A DNA stretch of 51,757 bases. Origin: Prevotella sp. GTDB taxonomy: Bacteria; Bacteroidota; Bacteroidia; Bacteroidales; Bacteroidaceae. Numbering within the stretch: position 1 is the stretch's first letter; each line of letters starts with the position of its first letter. The stretch lies in NCBI GenBank assembly GCA_017462915.1, contig JAFTQG010000002.1:1-51757 (forward strand), read 5' to 3'. The position numbers were made by a program, and so were the translations under genes. Below, one piece after another: positions 24,708 to 33,123 of this stretch. The notes beneath the pieces are model-generated. The model did no database searches. It was not told the DNA's origin and was given only the letters and a program-made list of their open reading frames with translations.

Positions 24708-25827
24708 AAAACTCTTCTATCAGGTCTACAATCTGTCTTACTTCTTCGTCCTTCAGTTCGTAGTACATCGGGAGGCGCACGAGGCAGTCGGCATATCTGT
24801 CACACTGTGGGAGGACGGGGATATGGGTGCTGTGCGACTTGTAGTAGTCGCTCAGATGGAGGCTGAGATAATGGAAGACAGTAAGCACACCGTACTCTTT
24901 CATATATGCTATCAATGCGCTGCGCTCCTCTATGTTGCGGCAGACGAGGTAGAACATGTGAGCATTGTTGGTGGCGTACTCAGGCAGCATGGGCATGGAG
25001 AACAGTCCGCGCTCCGCAAGATGCTCCAGACTATCATGATATTGCTGCCAGATGGCCTTGCGTCTATGCTGTATCTCATCCATATTCTCCAGCTGTGCCC
25101 ACAGGAATGCGGCAACGACCTCCGATGGGAGGAAGGAGGAACCGGTGTCCACCCATCCGTATTTGTTCACCTCGCCACGGAAAAACTCCGAGCGGTTGGT
25201 GCCTTTCTCCCAGATAATCTCCGCACGGCGTACAAAACGCTCGTCATTGATGGCAAGCAGACCGCCCTCGCCGGAGATGACATTCTTCGTCTCATGGAAG
25301 GAGAAGGCAGACATGTGACCGATGCTCCCCAACGGGCGTCCCTTGTAATAGGAGTCTATGGCTTGGGCAGCATCCTCCACGACCAGAAGGCCGTGACGGG
25401 AGGCTATGTCCATGATCTTGTCCATATCACATGCCACACCGGCGTAATGCACAGGAACGATTACCCTCGTGCGCTCGGTTATCAGCGACTCTATCTTGTC
25501 GGCATCGATGTTAGGGTTGCCTTCACAGCTGTCGGCAAAGACGATCTTGCATCCCTGGCGCACGAAGGCAAGGGCTGAGGACACGAATGTGTAGCTCGGC
25601 ACTATCACCTCGTCGCCGGGCTGCACGCCCGAAAGGATGGCGCACATCTCCAGGGCGTCTGTGCAGGAGGTGGTGAGAAGACATTTCCTGAAGCCGTATT
25701 TCTTCTCGAAGAATTCCTGACAGCGCTTCGTGAACACGCCGTTGCCCGAGAGTTTGCCCGTGTAGACGGCCTGGTACATATAGTGGGCTTCCTTGCCCGT
25801 GAGATAAGGTTTATTGAATGGTATCAT
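24694..25827 (-). CDS. wecE: dTDP-4-amino-4,6-dideoxyhexose transaminase (WecE-like)
   Basis: This 377-residue DegT/DnrJ/EryC1/StrS aminotransferase (PLP, fold I) matches the WecE/RffA subgroup. It shows IPFNKPYLTGKE at the N-terminus, SCTDALEMCAIL (about 54-65), PSYTFVSSALAFVRQG (about 78-93), DAAQAID (about 160) and the Schiff-base lysine in SFHETKNVISGEGG (Lys near 181). WecE makes dTDP-4-amino-4,6-dideoxygalactose from the 4-keto sugar and glutamate. The WecD-like acetyltransferase upstream and the glycosyltransferase downstream fit an N-acetyl-fucosamine-type pathway. A repeat arm fills the sequence before its ATG. Confidence 0.9.
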   Translation of the reverse strand: MIPFNKPYLTGKEAHYMYQAVYTGKLSGNGVFTKRCQEFFEKKYGFRKCLLTTSCTDALEMCAILSGVQPGDEVIVPSYTFVSSALAFVRQGCKIVFADSCEGNPNIDADKIESLITERTRVIVPVHYAGVACDMDKIMDIASRHGLLVVEDAAQAIDSYYKGRPLGSIGHMSAFSFHETKNVISGEGGLLAINDERFVRRAEIIWEKGTNRSEFFRGEVNKYGWVDTGSSFLPSEVVAAFLWAQLENMDEIQHRRKAIWQQYHDSLEHLAERGLFSMPMLPEYATNNAHMFYLVCRNIEERSALIAYMKEYGVLTVFHYLSLHLSDYYKSHSTHIPVLPQCDRYADCLVRLPMYYELKDEEVRQIVDLIEEFYENR

Positions 25828-25980
25828 ATTGGTGGTTTGGTCGTTTGGTGGTTTAGTGGTTTGGTCGTTTGGTGGTTTGGTGGTTTGGTCGTTCGGCTGT
25901 TTAGTGGTTTGGTCGTTCGGCTGTTAGTAGGATAGCATTAGCATATAACTAAACCACTAAACCACCAAACAACCAAACAA
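25828..25980. repeat. Repeat pair between wecD-like and wecE-like genes
   Basis: In gene (minus) orientation, a GTTTGGTGGTTTAGTGG arm follows the wecD-like stop (plus-strand 25946-25980 reads AAACCACTAAACCACC). A very long CCAAACCACTAAACCACC/GACCAAAC arm (25830-25922) precedes the wecE-like ATG at 25827. This shows that arm polarity follows gene direction and not the chromosome strand. Confidence 0.9.
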
Positions 25981-26682
25981 CTATCTCATCCACTTATGAT
26001 ATATCGATGTAGAAGAAATCAGTATTCCGCCACATCTTTCATAGAAACGGCATGCCCCTGGGTTGTCACGCTGTGTGGCAACATGAAGGGCAGTCTTCCT
26101 ATGCTTCAAGGTGAAATGCAGGGCGGCGTCCATCAACTTCCTGCCTATGCACATACCTCTCATGGAAGCGTCAACGGCAAGCAGACCTATCTCACTGACA
26201 TCGTCTTTCATCTTCAAAGTGACCATGCCCTTTACAATGCCGTCTTTCCGATAGGCAAGAACATAATCGGCAATCGTGCCGTTAAGGGAATTGTCCATCC
26301 ACATCCTGTACAGACGCTCAAACTCTCCTTCGGCAAAATTCCTGTCCACCCTGTACCTTGACCTATGGCCTGCCTGCAGGGCAAGAGCGTAAAGCTCATC
26401 TTCCGGCTCCGCACAAATGAAGATGTGCTCGTCAAGGCTATAGGTATCATGCTCGCGAAGACGGATTTCATATATATACTTTATATCCACCGCCTTGCCT
26501 AAATCACTATTGTCCTCTGCCCCTTCGACATACGGAGTCTCGATATATACAAGGTCGATGTCGCCCTCACACAGTCCCTTTGTCTCCTCGGAGATATTGA
26601 CGGCAAGGGAGTCAGTCACTATTTTCGCCACCTTCAGATGGAAGAACTCGGAATCCCAGTCAAGATATTTTTTCTCTATCAT
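25981..26682 (-). CDS. wecD: GNAT acetyltransferase, WecD/RffC-like
   Basis: With the start at 26682 the product is 233 residues and begins MIEKKYLDWDSEFFHLKVAKI, the usual N-terminus of dTDP-fucosamine acetyltransferases. An ATG at 26736 is open but would overlap the upstream gene by 23 bp and add 18 unconserved residues. The GNAT fold is seen at about 130-230: IGLLAVDASMRGMCIGRKLMDAAL is the acetyl-CoA (Q/RxxGxG/A-like) loop, followed by ATQRDNPGACRFYERCGG. It probably acetylates the 4-amino group made by the WecE-like enzyme. It is likely co-transcribed with the upstream oxidoreductase. Confidence 0.8.
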   Translation of the reverse strand: MIEKKYLDWDSEFFHLKVAKIVTDSLAVNISEETKGLCEGDIDLVYIETPYVEGAEDNSDLGKAVDIKYIYEIRLREHDTYSLDEHIFICAEPEDELYALALQAGHRSRYRVDRNFAEGEFERLYRMWMDNSLNGTIADYVLAYRKDGIVKGMVTLKMKDDVSEIGLLAVDASMRGMCIGRKLMDAALHFTLKHRKTALHVATQRDNPGACRFYERCGGILISSTSIYHKWMR

Positions 26683-26713
26683 CACAGTCTGTTGTCGTGC
26701 ACAATCATAATCT

Positions 26714-27289
26714 TCAGAACTCCCGACATATCTCAAGACCTTGGGCTACGGCGGCGTTAATCCTCTCGTCCACCTCTTCCGGCGTGCTGTAGTCAAGATT
26801 CTCCGCAGCGACGGTAATCACCTCGCCCAGTCCCCATAGCGCGCCGATGGCCTTTATGTATGGAGTCGCGCCCTCCATAGGTTCGCCGGTCTTCACATTC
26901 ATGCCCCTTGTAGTGATGTAAAGCACCTTCTCGCATCTGCACAGACCCTCGAAATATGTCCCGTTGTCCTTGAATGTGATATTGAACAGCGACATGTTCT
27001 CGATGAACACCTTCAGGATGGCAGGGAAACTCATGTCCCAGAACGGAGCGGCGATCACTATCCTGTCGGCAGCAGCAAGTCTCCTTGCCTGCTCGGCAAT
27101 CACCTCCGGTACATGGCCCTCCCCACGTTCCGCGAGCACTCGCCTGCCTACCGCCTGATAATCCTCACCGTCAAGCACCACAGTCTCTATCTCATACCTC
27201 TTGCCCAGTTCAGACATCAGAGGCTCAAGTATGCGCCTTGTCCGCGACTCCCCGTCACGCATACAAGCGTCAATCAATATAAGTTTCAT
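26714..27289 (-). CDS. NAD(P)H-dependent FMN oxidoreductase, flavodoxin-like fold
   Basis: This 191-residue flavodoxin-fold protein of the NQO1/AzoR type begins MKLILIDACMRDGESRT, the phosphate-binding loop. It has IVIAAPFWDMSFPAILKVFIENM (about 77-99), the conserved PFWN/D-PA-LK-ID element, and TRGM.. near 127. Such enzymes reduce quinones or azo compounds by two electrons with bound FMN. It has its own -7 element and leads the wecD-like gene. Whether it has any link to sugar metabolism is unclear. Confidence 0.85.
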   Translation of the reverse strand: MKLILIDACMRDGESRTRRILEPLMSELGKRYEIETVVLDGEDYQAVGRRVLAERGEGHVPEVIAEQARRLAAADRIVIAAPFWDMSFPAILKVFIENMSLFNITFKDNGTYFEGLCRCEKVLYITTRGMNVKTGEPMEGATPYIKAIGALWGLGEVITVAAENLDYSTPEEVDERINAAVAQGLEICREF

Positions 27290-27312
27290 ATTCCGTAATA
27301 TATAATTGCCTA

Positions 27313-27320
27313 CAAAGATA
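27313..27320 (-). promoter_or_regulatory. -7 element TATCTTTG for the oxidoreductase gene
   Basis: On the minus strand TATCTTTG lies 24 bases before the ATG at 27289, matching TAnnTTTG, with an AT-rich stretch upstream. It probably drives the oxidoreductase and the wecD-like gene. Confidence 0.7.
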
Positions 27321-27384
27321 ATATTTTTTTTGAAAAGAATGAAAAGGAACAGTGTTTGCTATATATTATTACTCCTAATTCTTA

Positions 27385-29808
27385 TCACTTATTAACTACA
27401 ACTGTCTCCAAATCTTTCAACTTAGCCAACACAAATGCCATTCTATCATTTCCCCAATATTTTATGGGAATGTCTCTGACATTAAATGCCAGCTTTTGTA
27501 ACTCAGCATCAGTATCGCCTGGTTTTCTTATTCGCATCATGAAATAGGACGGATTATTTGGTTCACCAGGGTAGCTGGATTGAGTCAACCGCTCTTTAGT
27601 CCACACATCATGCCTTGTGCGTACAATCTTACAGAGGTTTCCCGCATATTTTTCTCCTTTGACATACAACAGCAGATATTTGGCTTTATTCCATGGAGAA
27701 TCTGCAATCTTGTCCAAAGGAATGTTATACCATAGATTATCAAACGTCCATTGACGTTTTTCTTCACTACCCGCTATTGCCACCATTACCAAATCATCTG
27801 TTAGCATACCTGCTTTCTCTTCTTCCGTCACATATGCCAATGTCCGTTGTGGTTTTGCTTTTGCAACATGCATTTCTGAAGTTCCGTATTTCATCAGGAT
27901 GTCATTCAAATGTGACTTCAGCAGAGTATAACTATTTGGCAACAGAGGGAATGCTCCGATATTTACACTCTCAATGCTTGCGCTGTAATAACGGTTCTTT
28001 ATATATTCATCATTGCCGCGTCCGGGAAAGAGGATATAACCGCCTATAATCTCTTTTGAGTGATATTGATCATGCTCCTTACTGTAGTAAATGGCATCAC
28101 GATAGCGGTGCATTTGGTTAATCGCATCAGTTGGAGGATAGTCGCCGCCTGGCATATTGATGTTTTCTGCAATATCTTGTTCCTCAAAGTCTTTGTCAAG
28201 CCTCTTGTCATTGATTACCCTGTATTTGGCATCATAAAGATATGTCAAAACAACTTCGCCTGATGATTTTCGGATATTGAGCACGATATCTGGCCGTTGT
28301 TCTGTTGTTGCAGTATTGATGCTCATTCCGTATTCGTCTTTTCCACCTTTACGGTTGAATGTGTGCTGATAATGCAGCGTCACAACATCTCCCTTGTGTG
28401 CTGCCAATTGTGCTTTTCGTTCATCGTTATCTGTCTCTTCGGCTAATGGATAAAGGTACTCCACCACGTGTTCCAGCGATGAGTTTGTAAAAGGATTGAG
28501 AAGCGTGCCCTTAGGTTCTGAAATAAGTTGCTCGTGCGATGGTTTATTCTTGTCTATACCAAGCACCTCTGCAACTAAATTCTTCATTCTTATAAAACAC
28601 CAAAGTTCATAGATTTCCCATATCTGCAATGTACCGATATTGGCAGCTCCGTTGTACAGGTCTATTCCCCGTTTCAGTTTAAGCCAGTCCTTATATATCT
28701 GTTGGTAGCCTATCCGACTTTGCAGCACAAGACTTTCCTGTTTCATACCATCAAATCTGCCTACAGACTTGAAGAACGGATGTTTTGACAGCTTTCTTAG
28801 AGAAGTCTGATAGTCCGTCCACATTTGCCGATGACGTTCTGACAGCTCTTCTTGTGTGGAGCTGAGCACAGTTGTTATAATGGTAGAAAGTCTTCTTCCA
28901 ATGCTTTGCAGAGTATGTTTCACAAAACGATTCTCCATCGTATCGTGTGTGGAATGTACCTCATTATAGCCAAAGTGGTATTCTTCCAGCTTTCCTTCTT
29001 TCTCTATTTCGCCATATCGCTCTTCCATCGCAGGTGTCCAGAACTTAATCTGTTCGGCTTTTCTTGATGTTCTGCGATTGACAATCTGAGAATGTGGATT
29101 TTGTATGATTCTCTTTACATTTTTCACGTAGTCATCAACTACGCTTTGGAATGCTGCCATCCATGTGGCGTCTGTGTTCAAGCGTCCACGACAGAATTGC
29201 TGCACGGTGATACTTAGATAACGGTAAATCACATTCTCATATTCTTCATTCACTTCACGCAGCAATGACTTATGGTCGTTTTTCGTGTCTAATTTTGGAG
29301 ATACAACGTCGAAGGTAACAAAGCTATTTTTGTGGATTCCGTTCTTCTGATACGAGAAGTTCAACTTAAACACTCCCGGCTCATTTAGGAAATCAAGCTC
29401 TCCCGTCAAGGATTTCTCTTTCCCGCCAGATGTCTCATCATCGAAAAAGAAACTTTCCTCCACATCTTTTCTTACATGCTGGATTTCAGGAACAGAATCC
29501 TTATCCGCATCATGAAACAGTAGGCGCACCTGATATTTGCACGTCTCATATATGACAGGCCATAAATGTTCCCATTTTGTTTCGCTGCCGAAATCAGTCC
29601 TTTCACCGTTTATTGGACTGTAAAGCCTTAACAGACATTCATCTTTTGAGGTGTATCGACAATACGACTCTGGTGCATCAACCTCAGGATTATCCCTCCT
29701 TGTATAATTAATGCGCCCCTTAAAGCGTTCCCATGAATAGCTGATGTCCTGTGTGCGGACAATCACTTCATAGTCTTTATGTATAAATCTCAATACCTCT
29801 GTCTGCAT
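27385..29808 (-). CDS. DUF2357 PD-(D/E)XK nuclease, McrC-like effector
   Basis: This 807-residue protein is the last gene of the defence operon. The N-terminal half is the DUF2357 type found beside McrB-like motors, with a helical linker containing ENRFVKHTLQSIGRRL near 285-300. The nuclease core shows RPDIVLNI (about 502-509) and YLYDAKYRVI (about 520-529), that is the D...DxK pattern with the Tyr/Arg flank usual for the superfamily. A further domain of about 200 residues follows (AGMLTDDLVMVAIAGSEEKRQW onward, then YLLLYVKGEKYAGNLCKI). It is probably the DNA-cleaving subunit recruited by the McrB-like ATPase 18 bp upstream. It has a higher GC content than the middle of the operon. Confidence 0.85.
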   Translation of the reverse strand: MQTEVLRFIHKDYEVIVRTQDISYSWERFKGRINYTRRDNPEVDAPESYCRYTSKDECLLRLYSPINGERTDFGSETKWEHLWPVIYETCKYQVRLLFHDADKDSVPEIQHVRKDVEESFFFDDETSGGKEKSLTGELDFLNEPGVFKLNFSYQKNGIHKNSFVTFDVVSPKLDTKNDHKSLLREVNEEYENVIYRYLSITVQQFCRGRLNTDATWMAAFQSVVDDYVKNVKRIIQNPHSQIVNRRTSRKAEQIKFWTPAMEERYGEIEKEGKLEEYHFGYNEVHSTHDTMENRFVKHTLQSIGRRLSTIITTVLSSTQEELSERHRQMWTDYQTSLRKLSKHPFFKSVGRFDGMKQESLVLQSRIGYQQIYKDWLKLKRGIDLYNGAANIGTLQIWEIYELWCFIRMKNLVAEVLGIDKNKPSHEQLISEPKGTLLNPFTNSSLEHVVEYLYPLAEETDNDERKAQLAAHKGDVVTLHYQHTFNRKGGKDEYGMSINTATTEQRPDIVLNIRKSSGEVVLTYLYDAKYRVINDKRLDKDFEEQDIAENINMPGGDYPPTDAINQMHRYRDAIYYSKEHDQYHSKEIIGGYILFPGRGNDEYIKNRYYSASIESVNIGAFPLLPNSYTLLKSHLNDILMKYGTSEMHVAKAKPQRTLAYVTEEEKAGMLTDDLVMVAIAGSEEKRQWTFDNLWYNIPLDKIADSPWNKAKYLLLYVKGEKYAGNLCKIVRTRHDVWTKERLTQSSYPGEPNNPSYFMMRIRKPGDTDAELQKLAFNVRDIPIKYWGNDRMAFVLAKLKDLETVVVNK

Positions 29809-29826
29809 AAACCTTTTATTGTATGG

Positions 29827-31788
29827 TTATGGCCAAAAACGAGTGTACTCCTGATTGTTCAGCCGGTCTATCATTTCTTGTATCTTCTCCTTTGCTGTCT
29901 GCTGATGTTCTTTGCTTTCATTAGGCGATTTTGCATCATCCTCACCTTCGGGAGTTTCTTCAGTTGATACTTCTTGAATGTCAGGAGCCAGTTCCTTCAA
30001 CCATTCCAGACGATTGTTGTATGACACTCCCAGCTTTTCCTTGTAATCCCTTGAAAGAGCGAACATTTCAGCATCGCCTTCAATCCGTGGCAGAATTTTC
30101 ATCAGTAGGATATTGTTCAGGGCTTGGTTGATAATATCATCAAGTTCCATGTCACGATTCTCATCGAGCATCACACCTACCATAATAGTAAATTCATTCA
30201 GAACACGATAACTTACCTCAAATGGAGTACCTTTTAATGCATTATTTATCGTTTCAAGTCTTGCAGGAAGTTCATCCATCAATTTGTCTGCAACCTCAGA
30301 ATGTGCTTCCAAAACTTCATCGGCAGTTACATATCTGCGTGTAAAAGCGTTCTGCCATTTCTTCTGTTCTCCTTCCGGCAGATATTCCAAGTCCCTGCTG
30401 CCACCAAACATGCTGCGCAAATTACCACCATTCATTTCTATGGTCATGGCTCTGTCTATCACCTTACGCGAGAACTGATGCGTGGTATCATCCATGTTTA
30501 CTGTGCCGATAATTACAACATTGTCCGGCAAGGCAAGTCCTTCGGTCGTTAAATCATGGCATTTCCCAACTTCTTCATCTATGTCCTCTTCGGTATCTAT
30601 GCCAAAAAGTTTAAGATAAATGTCCCTGTCTGTTAGTTTGTTCTTGTATGTCTCACCAGTTTGAGTATTCTTTGCTGTGGATACTTCTGACAGCTCACGG
30701 AAATAACGGGCATCAATAATTGATTCCGTTTTAACCGTATCCATATCCACCTCCCCTGTTTCTGTGTTCTTTGGATGCTTGCGTATTTCCAAGATGCTCA
30801 GTATCTCTGCAAAGTACTGTTCAACTGGCGCCAGATTCATTTCGTCAAGACATACAAAGAAAGGTATCTTGGGGAACATCTTTGCTTTCACCAGGAACTT
30901 CACAAACTTTGTAAACTGATAGCCAGCCTTCCCCAATCTGCTGTAATATCCCAACAATTCCGTCGAGTCATGCCAGTTTGGCTTCACTTCAATCATACAA
31001 TAATTTCCTGGCGTTGTCCCATTTTTGTCCTGCAAATATTTTGGACATGACTTAAATGCAAATTCACGGACTATACGGCTCTTGCCCGTGCCTGAGATGC
31101 CTGCAAGAAGGAGAAATGGTTTGGATTTGATGGCAGTGAGGTAAGAACGATATTTGGTTTTAACAAGATATGTTTCTATTGGCCCATTTATATTGCAATT
31201 ATTACTTGACATATATACATCTTTGTATTTTTGATAAATATCGAGATATAACGATAAAACCTCCATCCCATTATTTTCATTTTCTATATCCCATAACGTA
31301 TAATAAACGGCTCCAACTTTATACCTTTCATCTGCAATATCTGCATCACTATCTTCATTTAATAATTCATTTACTTCTTTCAACGAATTTCTAATAGATA
31401 GTGTTCTCTCTATGATATCTTTTTTACTTAATCGTTGCCCGAAATGTCCAGGTATGGTCGTTCCTTGATTTAATGTCAAATAGACATTTTTATAATCAGA
31501 AGAAAAAAGGAATACAATATAAACACCTTCTCGTGTTGTCTCTGTAATATCCTTATCCATGATAGCAATCCAAGGCGTTTTTGTGGCCCTTCCTACTCCA
31601 ACAGAACCTTTAATTTTATACCAATCTGATTTTTTGCCTAAAAATTGATTTAGAACCAGGGGGAGGTGAATACAAATAATATCTCTTATCTCTTTATTTA
31701 TATCAGAAGTGGCTACTGCATTTGCAAATATAGATGCATTCGCGAAAATTTCGCGAAAAAACTCATTTAAATTTCTTATAGGTTCCAT
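29827..31788 (-). CDS. McrB-like AAA+ NTPase with DUF3578 N-terminal domain
   Basis: This 653-residue motor has an N-terminal domain (about 1-190) that fits DUF3578/MrcB_N: IKGSVGVGRATKTPWIAIMDKDI and YLTLNQGTTIPGHFGQRLS. The AAA+ domain follows with Walker A LAGISGTGKSR (about 231-241), Walker B FFVCLDEMNLAPVEQYFAEIL (about 310-330) and GTVNMDDTTHQFSRKVIDRA (about 430-450), the McrB-type MNxxD signature with arginine finger. McrB-type motors use GTP or ATP, translocate on DNA and activate a nuclease partner, here the DUF2357 protein. The acidic tail (TEETPEGEDDAKSP) is unusual. DNA encoding residues 1 to about 200 is far more AT-rich than the rest, suggesting a swapped recognition domain. 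Confidence 0.9.
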   Translation of the reverse strand: MEPIRNLNEFFREIFANASIFANAVATSDINKEIRDIICIHLPLVLNQFLGKKSDWYKIKGSVGVGRATKTPWIAIMDKDITETTREGVYIVFLFSSDYKNVYLTLNQGTTIPGHFGQRLSKKDIIERTLSIRNSLKEVNELLNEDSDADIADERYKVGAVYYTLWDIENENNGMEVLSLYLDIYQKYKDVYMSSNNCNINGPIETYLVKTKYRSYLTAIKSKPFLLLAGISGTGKSRIVREFAFKSCPKYLQDKNGTTPGNYCMIEVKPNWHDSTELLGYYSRLGKAGYQFTKFVKFLVKAKMFPKIPFFVCLDEMNLAPVEQYFAEILSILEIRKHPKNTETGEVDMDTVKTESIIDARYFRELSEVSTAKNTQTGETYKNKLTDRDIYLKLFGIDTEEDIDEEVGKCHDLTTEGLALPDNVVIIGTVNMDDTTHQFSRKVIDRAMTIEMNGGNLRSMFGGSRDLEYLPEGEQKKWQNAFTRRYVTADEVLEAHSEVADKLMDELPARLETINNALKGTPFEVSYRVLNEFTIMVGVMLDENRDMELDDIINQALNNILLMKILPRIEGDAEMFALSRDYKEKLGVSYNNRLEWLKELAPDIQEVSTEETPEGEDDAKSPNESKEHQQTAKEKIQEMIDRLNNQEYTRFWP

Positions 31789-31841
31789 TAACAGATTATA
31801 TTATATACTTAATCAAAAGAGAAAGCCATTGTAAAATATAG

Positions 31842-33122
31842 TTATCGAGTTCTTATTTCTTCAATTTCAGGTTGAATAATGGCAAGTCCCAATCTTGCTG
31901 CATGAGAAGAGAATTTCTGTAAAATATCCGCAAATAATCGATGTTTAACCCTAAATATAAGTTTATATCTAGATGAATCTTTAAGGGCTATATCATCTAT
32001 TCCATCCGTATATCTAAAATCAAAACATATAAATCTATCCTTCTCATTAAAATGAATCGGCCATACAGTATATTTATTATCTCCTTTAAAAGATCTAATA
32101 TATTTCTGAATTTTATCTTCTTTCATCGGGCATTCAACAATAAAGCCGGCAACTAAACGGGAGACAACCTTTTTATGTGAGAAATCACAAGGAGGGGTCA
32201 ATTCTATTGCAATTCTTTCACTTGTTTTAGGTGCGCCATTTATTTTCAGCAAATGATTATCTTCTACAATTTTATAGATATTTCCTGGAACAACTATATT
32301 CTGCTCTAAATTGATCTCATCAATTAAGAATTTAGAATTCAATATAGAATACTTTTTTACAGAGTTCTCTATGTTTTCCTGCCAAGGATTATCCATATTC
32401 TCTTTAAATAGTTTTTTTGAATCGCTTTTTTGCTGAGCAATAAGATCTGAATATAACAATTCGTCAAATGATTTGTAAGTATCTAAAGAAAGATTATATC
32501 CCCCCAACTGTTCTTCTGGAATACCTGTATAATTCAGAGCCATTTTATACATTAAATAGGAAAGTTCTATTTCCTGTGTAATATAATTAGGTGCTAATTT
32601 GTATATATCAAATATAGTCCTATCAACACCAGAATGAACAGACTGACGCCAATTGAAGAAAAAATATGCAGCATTATTATTTTCTATTAGCTCATCTATA
32701 TCTGTAAATAGTTTATTAAAATTACCCTCTTTTAGATATTTAGACTTGTCTAATCCCAAAATGAATAAGGGCAATTGATATTTATCTTTGTCCAACTGTA
32801 TCTTATTTTTAACTTCTTCAAGACATTCAAAGTGTCTTGTCCACATTATTAGTCCATATGTACCAAAATCCATTGGTATTATTTTTTTTAACAAGGGTCT
32901 AATAATCGCCGATATATTATCTTTTATTGATTTACTGTCATCCATTGATAAATCAATAAAAAAAAGCTGACGATTTTTCTTTAAACTAATACTTCTTGCA
33001 ACATCAGGGGTATAACAATCAACACTGATGTCATTGTTTACTAAAAGTTGCTTTAAAGACTCTACTTCTTCTGGCGAGTCATCAATTATAACAACTCTGT
33101 CAAGGCAATCTAATACACTCAT
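31842..33122 (-). CDS. Receiver-domain protein of the defence operon
   Basis: With the start at 33122 (one base after the GHKL stop) the product is 426 residues and begins directly with a response-regulator receiver fold. It has acidic pair Asp14-Asp15 (VVIIDDSPEE), probable phosphoacceptor Asp57 (LFFIDLSMDD) and a later LGLDKSKY that could give the conserved Lys. An upstream Met (33191) would overlap the GHKL gene by 68 bp and adds no conserved sequence. The receiver is atypical, with an insert between strands 3 and 4. The remaining 280 residues match no DNA-binding output domain that I recognise. The partner should be the histidine-kinase-like half of the preceding protein, giving a phosphorelay inside a restriction locus. 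The gene is very AT-rich. Confidence 0.75.
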   Translation of the reverse strand: MSVLDCLDRVVIIDDSPEEVESLKQLLVNNDISVDCYTPDVARSISLKKNRQLFFIDLSMDDSKSIKDNISAIIRPLLKKIIPMDFGTYGLIMWTRHFECLEEVKNKIQLDKDKYQLPLFILGLDKSKYLKEGNFNKLFTDIDELIENNNAAYFFFNWRQSVHSGVDRTIFDIYKLAPNYITQEIELSYLMYKMALNYTGIPEEQLGGYNLSLDTYKSFDELLYSDLIAQQKSDSKKLFKENMDNPWQENIENSVKKYSILNSKFLIDEINLEQNIVVPGNIYKIVEDNHLLKINGAPKTSERIAIELTPPCDFSHKKVVSRLVAGFIVECPMKEDKIQKYIRSFKGDNKYTVWPIHFNEKDRFICFDFRYTDGIDDIALKDSSRYKLIFRVKHRLFADILQKFSSHAARLGLAIIQPEIEEIRTR

Positions 33123-33123
33123 A

